Made by a program: the position numbers and the translations under genes
The notes under the pieces: model-generated
What the model was told of the DNA's origin: nothing
Databases searched by the model: none
Seen by the model: only the letters and a program-made list of their open reading frames with translations
In this document: in pieces, positions 55,065 to 64,000 of the stretch
How positions within the stretch are numbered: position 1 is the stretch's first letter
Layout: each line of letters begins with the position of its first letter
DNA from: Streptomyces sp. SW4
GTDB lineage: Bacteria > Actinomycetota > Actinomycetes > Streptomycetales > Streptomycetaceae
Assembly (NCBI GenBank): GCA_003248315.1
Contig: QKWM01000004.1
Span: 3,841,001-3,905,000 of the forward strand
Length of the DNA: 64,000 bases
Direction: 5' to 3'

Positions 55065-55346
55065 TCAGTTGTCCAGGCCGATCGAGAACGCGGCCTCGAG
55101 GTCGTGCTGCGAGTAGGTGCGGAACGCCACGTGCGTGTCCGTGCCCTCCACGCCCGGGATCTTGCTGATCCGGCCGGGGATGACCTCCGCCAGTTCCTCG
55201 TGCTCCTTCACCCGCACCATCGCGATCAGGTCGTAGGTGCCGGTGACGGAGAAGACCTCGCTGACGTTCTCCAGCGCGGCGATCCGCTCCGCGATCTCGG
55301 GGATCCGGTCCACGCTGGTCTTGATGAGGACGATCGCGGTGATCAC
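55065..55346 (-). CDS. Lrp/AsnC-type ligand-binding (RAM) domain protein without DNA-binding domain
   Basis: 93 residues, intact: MITAIVLIKTSVDRIPEIAE, RIAALENVSEVFSVTGTYDL, IAMVRVKEHEELAEVIPGRI, SKIPGVEGTDTHVAFRTYSQ. This is the stand-alone RAM (SAM-like Lrp) fold, which normally binds amino acids in the C-terminal half of Lrp regulators. The helix-turn-helix half is missing and no trace of it lies upstream. A GTG start is used. It may oligomerise with full-length Lrp proteins or sense amino acids by itself. Confidence 0.9.
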   Translation of the reverse strand: MITAIVLIKTSVDRIPEIAERIAALENVSEVFSVTGTYDLIAMVRVKEHEELAEVIPGRISKIPGVEGTDTHVAFRTYSQHDLEAAFSIGLDN

Positions 55347-55386
55347 GGCTGGTTCTCTCCCTCGGGGCCGGTCGCTGGGGCGCTCC

Positions 55387-56123
55387 TCACTCTAGTCGTA
55401 CGCCCGGGAGGCGGGCCGTGCGCCCGAACCGCAGCCAGGCGTAGCAGAAGCCCAGACCGAAGCCGACCAGGTGGGCCAGGTAGGCCACGCCCGGGTCGTC
55501 GCCGGCCCGGCCCGCCGCCAGCCACTGCAGGGCCGCCCAGAACGGCAGCACCACCCAGGCCGGGAAGCGCAGCGGCAGGAAGAACAGGAACGGCAGGAGG
55601 CTGGTCACCCGGGCGCGCGGGAAGAGGTGGAGGAACGCGCCGAGGACGGCCGAGATCGCCCCGGAGGCGCCCACCAGCGACTGCTGGGAGTGGGCGTTGG
55701 CCACCGCGTAGCCCAGCAGGGCCAGGTAGCCGCAGCCGACGTAGAACAGCAGGAACTGGAGCCGGCCCATCCGTTCCTCGGTCATCGCCCCGAAGACATA
55801 GAGGAACAGCATGTTGCCCAGCAGATGCACCCAGCTTCCGTGGACGAACAGGGCGGTGGCCGGGGTGAGGGCCGCCCGGGGGAGTCCTCGAACAGTTCTG
55901 CGGGGATCACGCCCCAGCGGCGGAACCAGGCGCGCTGGGCGGCGAGCAGCTCCTCGCCGGAGCCGTACGCCGGATTGATCCCCGCCGCCGGCCCGACCAG
56001 GAAGACCAGGCAGCACACGGCGATCAGCCCGTACGTCACCGGCGCCGCCGAGGCCCTGCCCGTGCGGCCGGGACCGGCCCCTCGCACCCTTCTGCCGACG
56101 GCCACGCTCCACTTGCGGATCAT
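55387..56123 (-). CDS. Rhomboid-family intramembrane serine protease (one frame break)
   Basis: About 245 residues: MIRKWSVAVGRRVRGAGPGR, helix PVTYGLIAVCCLVFLVGPAA, then after a loss in the G/C run at 55878-55882, ALFVHGSWVHLLGNMLFLYV, the active-site Ser in QSLVGASGAISAVLGAFLHL and the catalytic His in YLAHLVGFGLGFCYAW. The HLLGNM Asn that stabilises the oxyanion is present. Six helices are visible. It cleaves membrane proteins within the bilayer. It is followed by the RAM gene on the same strand. Confidence 0.9.
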
Positions 56124-56280
56124 GAGTACAGAGCATGACGTAACGGGACGCAACCGGCCGGACCGCCTCGCCGCCGTGGACGGACGGGCGCCCGGGACCC
56201 GCCAGGCCGTAGGGTTACGAGCCACACGCCCCGGGGAGTCCGGGCGTCGCCGACACTGGAAGAAAGCGAACACAGTCACG

Positions 56281-56520
56281 ATGACGGTTCCCCTGCCGAC
56301 CGCCACCACCCGGTGGCGCTGCACCCTCTGCGGCAACCTCACCCGCTTCGACGTGACCCGCTCGTCGAAGGTCGTCGAGTACGTCCACCTCGACCTGGCC
56401 GGCGAGCCCACGGTCGAGGAGCGCGAGGTGGTCAGTGAGACCATCGAGTCGGTGCGGTGCCGCTGGTGCAACGCCGTGGACCAGGTGGAGCTCGTGGACC
56501 GGCCGGGCGCCGGTTCCTGA
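56281..56520 (+). CDS. Small zinc-ribbon protein
   Basis: 79 residues with two C-x2-C knuckles: TTRWRCTLCGNLTRFDVTRS and IESVRCRWCNAVDQVELVDR. The ATG at 56281 begins the coherent sequence. The region between the knuckles is acidic. It precedes the NYN protein gene by 71 bases on the same strand and may share its transcript. A nucleic-acid or protein-binding role is plausible; no family name is known to me. Confidence 0.8.
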   Translation: MTVPLPTATTRWRCTLCGNLTRFDVTRSSKVVEYVHLDLAGEPTVEEREVVSETIESVRCRWCNAVDQVELVDRPGAGS

Positions 56521-56591
56521 CGGCGCACGGGCGGCGCGGGCGACCGGCGTACGGTACCGGGATCGCGGCACGACGGTAATGGGAGTGACGG

Positions 56592-57933
56592 ATGGTGGAG
56601 ACACACGGCGGGGGGCCGGGCGACGGCGCCGCTGAGGTGCTCGACCGTCCACTGCCCGACGGCGTGCGCCGCCGGGTCGTGCAGATCGTGTCCGACGGCT
56701 TCGGGGGGCTGACCCCCGCCGAACTGCCGACCCAGCTGCGGCAGTACGCCCGGTTCGCCCCGAACCGCCGGGCCAAGTTCGCGGGCAACGCGATGGCCGC
56801 CGCCCTGGAGACCGATCCGCTGTTCCGCCAGCGCATCGGCGACAGGCTCAGAGAGGCGCAGCCGGAACTGTCCGGCGCGCTCGACTCCGGCTCCCCGCCC
56901 CGGCCGCGGACCCGCTCGACGTGGCGGCCGCGGCCTACGTACTGCGCCCGGCGGGCTGGGTGAAGCTGGTGGCCGCCGCCGGCGAGGAGGCGCAGCGGGC
57001 CCACGCCGAGCGGGCCGACGAGGAGAGCCGCGCGGAGCTGGAGCGGCTGCGCACCGAGCTGTCCCGGGCCCGCGAGCACGCCAAGGCCGAGACCGAGCGG
57101 CTGCGCGGCGAGCTGGAGGCGGCGAAGAAGGAGGCGGAGTCGCTGCACCGCAAGCTGCGCTCCGCGCTCAGCGACGTCAAGCGCGGCGAGGCCGCCCTGC
57201 GCAAGGCGCACGCCGAGCTGGAGGCCGTGCGCGCGGAGGGGCAGGCGCAGGTGTCCGCCGCCGAGAGCGAGACCCGGCGGCTCAAGGCACGGCTCGGGGA
57301 GGCCGAGTCGGCCCTGGAGGCGGCGCGGCGGGCCGCCCGTGAGGGGCGCAGCGTCGAGGACATGCGGGTACGGCTGCTGCTCGACACCCTCCTCGACGCC
57401 ACCCAGGGGCTGCGCCGCGAGCTGGCGCTGCCGCCGGTGTCGGTGCGGCCGGCCGAGACGGTGGACGCCGTGGAGCCGGGCCGGATGACGCCCAAGGACA
57501 TCGCGGCCCGTGCGCTGTCCGAGCACGATCCCGCCATCCTCGACCAGTTGCTGGCGCTGCCGCAGGCCCATCTGGTCGTCGACGGCTACAACGTGACCAA
57601 GACCGGCTATCCGCAGATGCCGCTGGAGAAGCAGCGGCTGCGGCTGCTGGGGCAGCTCTCGCAGCTCGCCGCGCAGACCGGCGCGGAGGTGACGTGCGTC
57701 TTCGACGGGGCCGAGCTGGCCGCGCCGGTGCTGCTGGCGCCCCGCGCGGGGTGCGGGTGCTGTTCTCCAAGCCGGGCGTCACCGCCGACGAGTTGATCCG
57801 TCAGCTCGTGCGGGCCGAGCCGCCGGGCCGGCCGGTCATCGTCGCCTCCACCGACCGCGAGGTGGCCGACGGGGTGGCGCGGGCGGGGGCGCGGCCGGTG
57901 GCCTCGGCCGTGCTGCTGAAGAGGCTTTCCTGA
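56592..57933 (+). CDS. NYN-domain (YacP-like) RNA-associated protein with coiled coil (two frame breaks)
   Basis: About 448 residues. The N-terminal part (DGVRRRVVQIVSDGFGGLTP, PTQLRQYARFAPNRRAKFAG) is a globular helical domain. A long coiled coil covers roughly residues 130-270 (EESRAELERLRTELSRAREH, LRGELEAAKKEAESLHRKLR). The C-terminal NYN domain has AHLVVDGYNVTKTGYPQMPL, EVTCVFDGAELAAPVL and, after the second break, RGVRVLFSKPGVTADELIRQ and VIVASTDREVADGVARAG with the acidic residues of the nuclease site. C runs lose a base near 56894-56897 and 57740-57743. It is likely a tRNA/rRNA-acting endoribonuclease; the target is unknown. Confidence 0.85.
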
Positions 57934-58082
57934 CCCCTCGTGCGCATCCGCACCAACGGCAACGTTGGGGCCGGATGCCGGAATTGGCGGTTCCGTCACG
58001 CGACGTAGCGTCAACCGGGCAACACGGCGCGTGAGTTACGGCAAAGAATGCTGTGCCTGACGGGGTTTTTGGGGCGGAGGAT

Positions 58083-58112
58083 TTGAACTGATCACGAGTG
58101 GGTCACTAGGGT
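58083..58112 (+). promoter_or_regulatory. Putative sigma-HrdB-type promoter of the first NlpC/P60 gene
   Basis: TTGAAC (58083-58088) and TAGGGT (58107-58112) are separated by 18 bp, close to the Streptomyces housekeeping consensus. The GTG start follows about 50 bases later, with AAGGAG between. No ydaO-type riboswitch was recognised in 57934-58165. Confidence 0.6.
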
Positions 58113-58165
58113 CTGCCTTCGAACCCGCGATCGGGTGATCACTCACACGAAGGAGTTCGCCTCCC

Positions 58166-59205
58166 GTGGCGTCCCACCGTCGACCCAAACAGCCCAGCCG
58201 CGCGCGCGTCACCGTGCTCACCACCGCCGCTGCCGCCGCTGTCGCCCTCAGCTCGCAGGCCGCCAACGCCGCGCCGAGCGAGAAGCCGAGCAAGGACGAG
58301 GTCAAGGCCAAGGTCGACAAGCTCTACCAGGAGGCGGAGCAGGCCACCGAGAAGTACAACGGCGCCAAGGAGAAGCAGGAGAAGCTCCAGAAGGAGATCT
58401 CCACCATCCAGGACAACGTCGCCCGTGGCCAGGCGGAGCTCAACGAGCTGCGCGACGGCCTCGGTTCGATGGCGAGCGCCCAGTACCGCTCCGGCGGCCT
58501 CGACCCGTCGGTACAGCTGTTCCTCTCCGCGGACCCGGACGACTACCTCGACAAGGCCTCCACGCTCGACCAGCTCAGCAGCCAGCAGGTCGAGGCGCTG
58601 AAGAAGATCCAGGAGAAGCAGCGGGACCTCGCCCAGCAGCGCGCCGAGGCCTCCGACAAGCTCAAGGACCTCTCCTCCACCCGCACCGAGCTGGGCAAGA
58701 AGAAGAAGGAGGTCCAGGGCAAGCTGGCCGCCGCGCAGAAGCTGCTGAACAGCCTCACCGCCGCGGAGAAGGCCGCCCTGAAGGAGGAGGAGCAGCGCGC
58801 CACCCGCACCAGCGAGCGCGAGGCCCTCACCGACGCGCCGGCGTCCGCCTCCGGCCGGGCCGGCGCGGCCTTCTCCGCCGCGCAGAGCAAGCTCGGCACG
58901 CCCTACGTCTACGGCGCCACCGGCCCCTCGTCCTTCGACTGCTCGGGCCTGACCTCCTGGGCCTACGCCCAGGCCGGCGTCTCCATACCCCGCACCTCCG
59001 AGGCCCAGTCCGGCATCGGCACGCGCATCACCTCCGTCAACGACCTCCAGGTCGGCGACCTGGTGTTCTTCTTCAACGACCTGCACCACGTCGGCCTCTA
59101 CGCCGGCAACGGCCAGGTCATCCACGCCCCCGCACCGGCACCGTCGTCCGGTACGAGTCGATGAACACCATCGGCGGCCCGTTCATGTGGGGCGTGCGCG
59201 TCTGA
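58166..59205 (+). CDS. Secreted NlpC/P60 peptidoglycan endopeptidase with coiled coil (one frame break)
   Basis: About 345 residues. Signal peptide: RRPKQPSRARVTVLTTAAAA and AVALSSQAANAAPSE. A long coiled coil follows (LYQEAEQATEKYNGAKEKQE, LQKEISTIQDNVARGQAELN, EKQRDLAQQRAEASDKLKDL). The catalytic domain has SKLGTPYVYGATGPSSFDCS (nucleophile Cys), TSEAQSGIGTRI and the His in LHHVGLYAGNGQVIHAP. It resembles mycobacterial RipA. A C lost at 59127-59131 shifts the last 25 residues. The GTG start has AAGGAG 11 bases upstream. Confidence 0.92.
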
Positions 59206-59280
59206 CCCTCGCCGAGGGCCACCCGATCAACCCGGCATGCCGCCCGAACGGGCGAATCCCCGGCCGTGCACCGAACCCGC

Positions 59281-59312
59281 GCCCCGCCGCTGACCTGCGT
59301 CAGCGGCGGGGC
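59281..59312 (+). terminator. Hairpin terminator between the two NlpC/P60 genes
   Basis: GCCCCGCCGCTGAC (59281-59294) and GTCAGCGGCGGGGC (59299-59312) form a perfect 14-bp stem with loop CTGC, 76 bases past the first gene. This separates it from its paralogue. Confidence 0.85.
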
Positions 59313-59412
59313 GCCGGGCTGTGGGCCCCGTCCGGGTCGTTGGTCGGCCCCGGTCGCGGGGCTACTGTCTGCCGCGTTTCCCTGTCCGCCAGCGGAAGGA
59401 GCGCGGCTTCCC

Positions 59413-60459
59413 GTGGGGTCCCATCGCCGCCATGCACCGACCGGGTCCGACCGGCGTGCCCGTGTCACCATCGGGCTGCTCACCGCCGCCGCCGCGGCCC
59501 TGGGCGCCGTACCGGCCGCCGTGGCCGCGCCGCACGACGACGACCGCGCCGAGAAGACCCGCGCCGAGAAGACCCGCGCCGAGGTGGACCGCCTCCACGA
59601 GGAGGCCGAGAAGGCGACCGAGGCCTACAACAAGGCCGACGAGCGCACCGACGCGCTGCGCAGGGAGCTCGGCACCGCCCAGGAGAACATCGCCCGGCAG
59701 CAGGCCCGCATCAACTCCATGCGCAACGCGCTCGGTTCACTGGCCGGCGCCCAGTACCGCTCCGGCGGCCTCGACCCCTCCCTGGCGCTGCTCTTCTCCG
59801 CGGACCCGGACGACTACCTCGACCGGGCGTCCGTCCTCGACCGCATCAGCACCCACCACGCCGGTGAGCTGACGCAGCTCCAGGAGGCCATGCGGGAACT
59901 CGCCCAGGACCGCGCCGAGGCCACCCGGAAACTGGAGCGGCTGAACCGGAGCCGCGAGGCCGTCGCCGCCCACAAGAAGACCGTGGAGCGCAAACTCGCC
60001 GAGGCCCGGCGGCTGCTCAACTCCCTTCCCGCCGAGGAGCGCGACGCCTACGGCCGGTCCTCCCGCTCCGGCCGCGCCGACCTGCCCGGCCTCACCGGTG
60101 CCGGACCCGTCTCCGGCCGCGCCGCCGCCGCCGTCGCCGCGGCCCGGTCGGCCGTCGGCAAGCCCTACATCTGGGGCGCCAACGGGCCCAGCGGCTTCGA
60201 CTGCTCGGGCCTGACCCAGTGGTCGTACGCCCAGGCCGGCGTCGCGCTGCCGCGCACCTCGCAGGCGCAGGCCGGCGCCGGGCGGCGGGTCTCCCTCTCC
60301 GAGGCCCGGCCCGGCGACCTGGTCGCCTACCGGGACGACGCCAGCCACATCGGCATGTACGTCGGCAACGGCCAGGTGATCCACGCCCCCTACCCCGGCG
60401 CCCCGGTGCGCTACGACCCGGTCGGCATGATGCCGGTCTCCTCCGTGACCAGGGTCTGA
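59413..60459 (+). CDS. Secreted NlpC/P60 peptidoglycan endopeptidase, paralogue of the preceding gene
   Basis: 348 residues, intact. GTG at 59413-59415 with GGAAGGAG upstream. Signal peptide RRARVTIGLLTAAAAALGAV then PAAVAAPHDD. Coiled coil: AEKTRAEVDRLHEEAEKATE, AYNKADERTDALRRELGTAQ. NlpC/P60 domain: SAVGKPYIWGANGPSGFDCS, TSQAQAGAGRRVSL, and the His in ASHIGMYVGNGQVIHAPYP. It is about half identical by eye to its neighbour and has the same plan, so the pair arose by tandem duplication. Confidence 0.92.
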   Translation: MGSHRRHAPTGSDRRARVTIGLLTAAAAALGAVPAAVAAPHDDDRAEKTRAEKTRAEVDRLHEEAEKATEAYNKADERTDALRRELGTAQENIARQQARINSMRNALGSLAGAQYRSGGLDPSLALLFSADPDDYLDRASVLDRISTHHAGELTQLQEAMRELAQDRAEATRKLERLNRSREAVAAHKKTVERKLAEARRLLNSLPAEERDAYGRSSRSGRADLPGLTGAGPVSGRAAAAVAAARSAVGKPYIWGANGPSGFDCSGLTQWSYAQAGVALPRTSQAQAGAGRRVSLSEARPGDLVAYRDDASHIGMYVGNGQVIHAPYPGAPVRYDPVGMMPVSSVTRV

Positions 60460-60554
60460 ACCCCGCCCCGCCGCCCGGCCGGCCCGGCGACCGGCGCGAG
60501 CCGGCCGCCGACGCCCTCTGACCGGCGGCGCGCGCTCCCCGTACGATCGGGAAG

Positions 60555-61753
60555 ATGGCTGGTCGAAGGCGGGTGTCGGGATCCTCGGTGATCGCGCTGT
60601 GCCTGCTGCTCGTCTCCCTGGTCGCCTGCGGCGGCGGCCCCCGGCCGACGCGGTCGCCGCCGAGGTGCAGCGGCTGCTCGACCGGCGCGCCGAGGCCGTC
60701 CTCGCCCGGGACGCGGACGCCTACGCCGCCACCGGCACCCGGTCCGGCTTCGACCGGCTGAGCGCCGTACCGCTCGCCGACTGGGAGTACGACGTCCGGG
60801 ACGTCGACCGCCGCGGCGACACCGCCACCGCCGACGTCGAGCTGCGCTACCGCCTCGACGGCCACGACCCGGGCCCGGTGGCCGCGGCCCGCACCGTGGA
60901 GCTGAGCCGGACCCGGGACGGGCACTGGAGCGTCGCCGCCGACCGCCCCGCCCGCCGGTCCGGCCAGCAGCCCTGGGACCAGGGCCGGGTCCGGGTGGTC
61001 CGCGGCGAGCACAGCCTCGTCCTCGGCGTCGGCCAGTCCACCGGCGTCCTGCGCCGCTTCGCTGAGCTGGCCGACCGCGCGGTGCCGGCCGTGTCGGACG
61101 CCTGGGACGCGGACTGGTCCCGGCGCGTGGTGGTGTACGTGCCCGCGTCCCTGGAGGGCATGGCCGGCCTGCTCGGCTCGCCCGCCTCCTCCTACCGCGG
61201 TATCGCCGCGGTCACCACCGGCGAGACGGGCGGCGCCGGCGACGCCCCCGCCGACCGCGTGATCGTCAACCCCGACGCCTACGGCCTGCTCGGCACCGTC
61301 GGCAAGCAGGTCGTGCTGACCCACGAGACCACCCACGTCGCCACCCGGGCCCACACCAGCCCCGCCACCCCGCTGTGGCTCTCCGAGGGCTACGCCGACT
61401 GGGTCGGCTACCGCGGCACCGGCCGCACCCCCCGGCAGGCGGCCCCGGAACTGGCCCGGGCGGTCACCGACGGGCGCGTGCCCGAGAACCTGCCCACGGA
61501 CGACGAGTTCGGCTTCACCGGCGACGCGGCCGAACTGGCCCGGGCCTACGAGGCCGGCTGGACGGCCTGCCGGCTGATCGCCGACCGCTGGGGCGAGGAC
61601 CGCCTCGCCCGCTTCTACCGCGCCGTGGGCGCGCACCGGGAGCGCGAGCAGCGCGAGCGGGCGGTCGAGGAGGCGATGGCGGAGGTCCTCGGCACCACCC
61701 CGGAGGAGTTCACCGCCCGGTGGCGGGACGAGCTGCGCGCGGAGTTCGGCTGA
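60555..61753 (+). CDS. Lipoprotein with HExxH-like zinc protease motif (one frame break)
   Basis: About 399 residues. The start MAGRRRVSGSSVIALCLLLV and SLVACGGG is a lipoprotein signal (lipobox VAC). After a C lost at 60638-60642 the body reads PADAVAAEVQRLLDRRAEAV, LARDADAYAATGTRSGFDRL, VVVYVPASLEGMAGLLGSPA, then VVLTHETTHVATRAHT (HETTH, zinc ligands) and TPLWLSEGYADWVGYRGTGR with the third ligand Glu. This gluzincin arrangement suggests an outside-facing peptidase. Relatives I know are unnamed Streptomyces lipoproteins. Confidence 0.82.
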
Positions 61754-61798
61754 CCTGTCGAAGCCGTCGAAGCCGTCGGATCCGTCGGACCCGTCGGC

Positions 61799-63037
61799 TC
61801 AGGAGGAGACCGGGGTGCCCGGCGTCCGGGCGGTCGTGGCGGGCACGGCCGCCGAGGCCGTCCGGCGCGGGACCGTCGCCCGCCACAGCACCCGGGACGC
61901 GGCGACCGTCGCGGCCACCAGCAGGCCGTTGCGCAGGAACAGCAGCGTGACCCCCAGGGCGTCGCTGGCGACGACGTGGCCGAACCAGACGGGGAACTCC
62001 AGCACCGTCACCAGGCTCGCCGCCAGCACCAGGGCGACGGGCACCCGCATCCGGCTCGCCCGGAAGCACAGGCACACGGCGGCCAGACCGACCAGCCACA
62101 CCATGTACTGCGGGCTGATCACCCTGCTGGTGGTCGTGAACATCAGCACCGCCACGAACGCCGCCTCGGCGGCCGTGTGCGCCTCGAAACGGGTGGCCGC
62201 CAGCCGCCACAGCAGCAGCCCGCCGAACGCCATGCCGGTGAGGACCAGGGCGCCGGTGCTCACCACGTCCACGTACGGGCCGAGGAACTCGACCGAGCCG
62301 TAGTTGAGGAGCACCTGCCCCTCCCAGCCGTACTGCCGGGCGACGTGGAAGACCAGCGCCCCCAGCGACTCCACCTCGGTGCCCCGGTCGCGCTGGAACG
62401 TCAGGAACGCGAACGCCCCGGGCATCGCCAGCGCGAAGGCCCCGGCCACCACGGCCCCGGTGACCGCGGCGGCGGCCCAGGAGGCGCGGCTGCGGACGCC
62501 GATCAGCACCAGCGCGGGCCACACCTTCAGCAGCGCGCCGAACGCCGCCAGCGCCCCGGCCAGCCGGGGGTGCCGGGCGGCGGCCAGCAGCGCGGCCACC
62601 GCGACCGCGGTGACCATCACGTCGTAGCGGGCGTACACCGTGGGGCCGAGCAGCGGGACGCCCGCCACCCACACCCACGCCCCGGCCCGCGTCCGGCCGG
62701 GCCGGGCGGCGCCGCGCAGCAGCATCAGCAGGACGGCCAGGTCGGCGACGCAGGCCAGGACGAAGAAGGCCGTCGTGTACTCGAGGAACGGCAGCAGACC
62801 GGGGGAGAGGATCGCGAGGGCCGCGGCGGGCGGGTACTGCCAGGTGACGTCGTCCAGCGGAAACGTTCCGGTGCGCAGGACGCCGTACCAGCCCTGGTAG
62901 ATCACGGACACGTCGCTGGTGACGTCCGGCCCCGGGAAGACGTACACCTTGAGCACGAACAGCAGCAGCATCAGCCTCGTCGCGGCCCAGGCCGCCGCCG
63001 GCCATGCCGGGGACCGCCCCGCGCCCGTCGTCTTCAC
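61799..63037 (-). CDS. GT87-family polyprenyl-linked mannosyltransferase (DUF2029)
   Basis: 412 residues, intact, about ten membrane helices. The GTG at 63035-63037 starts VKTTGAGRSPAWPAAAWAAT. Family features include an early extracytoplasmic Asp in FPGPDVTSDVSVIYQGWYGV, TWQYPPAAALAILSPGLLPF, GPTVYARYDVMVTAVAVAAL, LAAFGALLKVWPALVLIGVR and RVISPQYMVWLVGLAAVCLC. Such GT-C enzymes use polyprenyl-phosphate mannose outside the membrane to build mannosylated glycolipids. It is divergent from a PimB-type gene, consistent with phosphatidyl-inositol mannoside metabolism. Confidence 0.85.
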   Translation of the reverse strand: MKTTGAGRSPAWPAAAWAATRLMLLLFVLKVYVFPGPDVTSDVSVIYQGWYGVLRTGTFPLDDVTWQYPPAAALAILSPGLLPFLEYTTAFFVLACVADLAVLLMLLRGAARPGRTRAGAWVWVAGVPLLGPTVYARYDVMVTAVAVAALLAAARHPRLAGALAAFGALLKVWPALVLIGVRSRASWAAAAVTGAVVAGAFALAMPGAFAFLTFQRDRGTEVESLGALVFHVARQYGWEGQVLLNYGSVEFLGPYVDVVSTGALVLTGMAFGGLLLWRLAATRFEAHTAAEAAFVAVLMFTTTSRVISPQYMVWLVGLAAVCLCFRASRMRVPVALVLAASLVTVLEFPVWFGHVVASDALGVTLLFLRNGLLVAATVAASRVLWRATVPRRTASAAVPATTARTPGTPVSS

Positions 63038-63157
63038 GTGGTCCCCTGCCCGCTCGCCTGCCGTTCGATGGGCCCATGATGTCCCGAACAGGTGTGTGTC
63101 TGCCACACACGCGGCCGGGAGCCGTGGTGAACGGGGGTTTCGGTAGGGTCGGCGGCG

Positions 63158-64000
63158 ATGCACAAGACCCTGATCGTGACGAACGACTTCCCGCCCCGCC
63201 CCGGCGGCATCCAGGCCTTCCTGCACAACATGGCGCTGCGCCTGGACCCGGACCGGCTGGTCGTCTACGCCTCCACCTGGAAGCGCGGCCGGGAGGGCGC
63301 CGAGGCCACCGCCGCCTTCGACGCCGAGCAGCCCTTCACCGTCGTACGGGACCGTACGACCATGCTGCTGCCGACGCCGGCGGCGACCCGGCGGGCGGCC
63401 GGGCTGCTGCGGGAGCACGGGTGCACCTCCGTGTGGTTCGGGGCCGCGGCACCGCTCGGGCTGATGGCGCCGGCGCTGCGGAAGGCCGGGGCCCGGCGGC
63501 TGGTGGCCACCACCCACGGGCACGAGGCCGGCTGGGCCCAGCTGCCCGCCGCGCGGCAACTGCTGCGCCGCATCGGCGAGAACACGGACACGATCACCTA
63601 CCTCGGCGAGTACACGCGCTCCCGCATCGCGACCGCGCTGACGCCCGGGGCCGCCGCGCGGATGGCGCAGCTGCCGCCCGGCGTCGACGAGAAGACCTTC
63701 CACCCGGGCAGCGGCGGCGACGAGGTGCGGGCCCGGCTCGGCCTGACCGAGCGTCCGGTGGTGGTGTGCGTCTCCCGGCTGGTGCCCCGCAAGGGCCAGG
63801 ACACGCTGATCCGGGCCATGCCGCGGATCCTGGCCGCCGAGCCCGACACCGTGCTGCTGATCGTGGGCGGCGGCCCCTACGAGAAGGACCTGCGCCGCCT
63901 CGCCCGGGAGACCGGCGTCGCCGCCTCCGTCCGCTTCACCGGTTCCGTGCCCTGGTCCGAGCTGCCCGCCCACTACGGCGCCGGGGACGTCTTCGCGATG
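63158..64000 (+). CDS. pimB: GT4 mannosyltransferase, PimB-type, N-terminal part (runs off the right edge)
   Basis: 281 codons to the window end without a stop. Starts MHKTLIVTNDFPPRPGGIQA, the PimB/PimB' signature, then FLHNMALRLDPDRLVVYAST, GAAAPLGLMAPALRKAGARR, VATTHGHEAGWAQLPAARQL and the GT4 domain start VVVCVSRLVPRKGQDTLIRA, VLLIVGGGPYEKDLRRLA. PimB adds the second mannose to phosphatidyl-inositol monomannoside from GDP-mannose; which mannosyl step this copy performs is not certain. A TAGGGT lies just 8 bases before the start. Confidence 0.88.
   Translation, partial: MHKTLIVTNDFPPRPGGIQAFLHNMALRLDPDRLVVYASTWKRGREGAEATAAFDAEQPFTVVRDRTTMLLPTPAATRRAAGLLREHGCTSVWFGAAAPLGLMAPALRKAGARRLVATTHGHEAGWAQLPAARQLLRRIGENTDTITYLGEYTRSRIATALTPGAAARMAQLPPGVDEKTFHPGSGGDEVRARLGLTERPVVVCVSRLVPRKGQDTLIRAMPRILAAEPDTVLLIVGGGPYEKDLRRLARETGVAASVRFTGSVPWSELPAHYGAGDVFAM

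Noticed and set aside
57934..58165. ydaO (c-di-AMP) riboswitch before the NlpC/P60 gene
   Set aside because: This leader type is common before cell-wall hydrolase genes in actinobacteria, but I could not find its conserved core here.

Overview
The window is high-GC actinobacterial chromosome, almost certainly Streptomyces. Third codon positions are nearly all G or C, GTG starts and four-base ATGA/GTGA overlaps are common, and the gene order (aceE, gntR, sucB, lpd, pepA ... cta/qcr ... trpD ... NlpC/P60 pair ... pimB) matches my memory of the Streptomyces coelicolor core chromosome; I have not checked that order against a database. No insertion sequence, prophage, CRISPR array, rRNA or tRNA was seen.

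Layout. 1-7150: pyruvate/2-oxoacid dehydrogenase genes (aceE end, GntR regulator, E2, E3) and leucyl aminopeptidase, all on the minus strand. 7480-14124: five plus-strand genes, four of them joined by four-base overlaps or tight spacing, encoding a secreted Agd3-like deacetylase, a PelF-type GT4 glycosyltransferase, a polytopic membrane protein, a spherulin-4 (GH135-like) protein and a GH114 endo-galactosaminidase-like lipoprotein. Together these match the parts list of the fungal galactosaminogalactan / bacterial Pel exopolysaccharide machinery and form the most interesting locus here. 14173-20816: late cobalamin genes cobS, cobT and cobU, mixed with membrane proteins, a methyltransferase and a 36-bp minisatellite. 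20987-27551: small proteins, an HtrA-like lipoprotein protease, a methyltransferase, a DUF3043 protein, PspA/PspAA and a two-component pair. 27704-32768: RND transporter, nadA and erpA. 32878-37317: a broken extracytoplasmic protein, adenosine kinase and a cysteine desulfurase-TusA fusion. 37575-46877: the aa3 oxidase and bc1 complex genes (ctaC-D-F, ctaE, qcrC-A-B), interrupted by an L,D-transpeptidase and a receiver-like gene. 46997-52397: trpD, a SAM-IV riboswitch with a class V aminotransferase, glycerate kinase and an SLC13 carrier. 52520-64000: a second two-component system, Lrp-type RAM protein, rhomboid protease, NYN protein, two NlpC/P60 endopeptidases, a metalloprotease-like lipoprotein, a GT87 mannosyltransferase and the start of a PimB-type glycosyltransferase.

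Quality warning. About 55 single-base losses, almost all within G or C runs, break the frames of roughly half the genes, including essential ones such as ctaD (four breaks). I did not find a clear gain. One tandem-repeat copy shows the same loss. I read this as uncorrected sequencing error, so most broken genes are given as one CDS spanning the breaks, with the break positions stated. Coordinates are of the window as given; protein lengths for broken genes are approximate.
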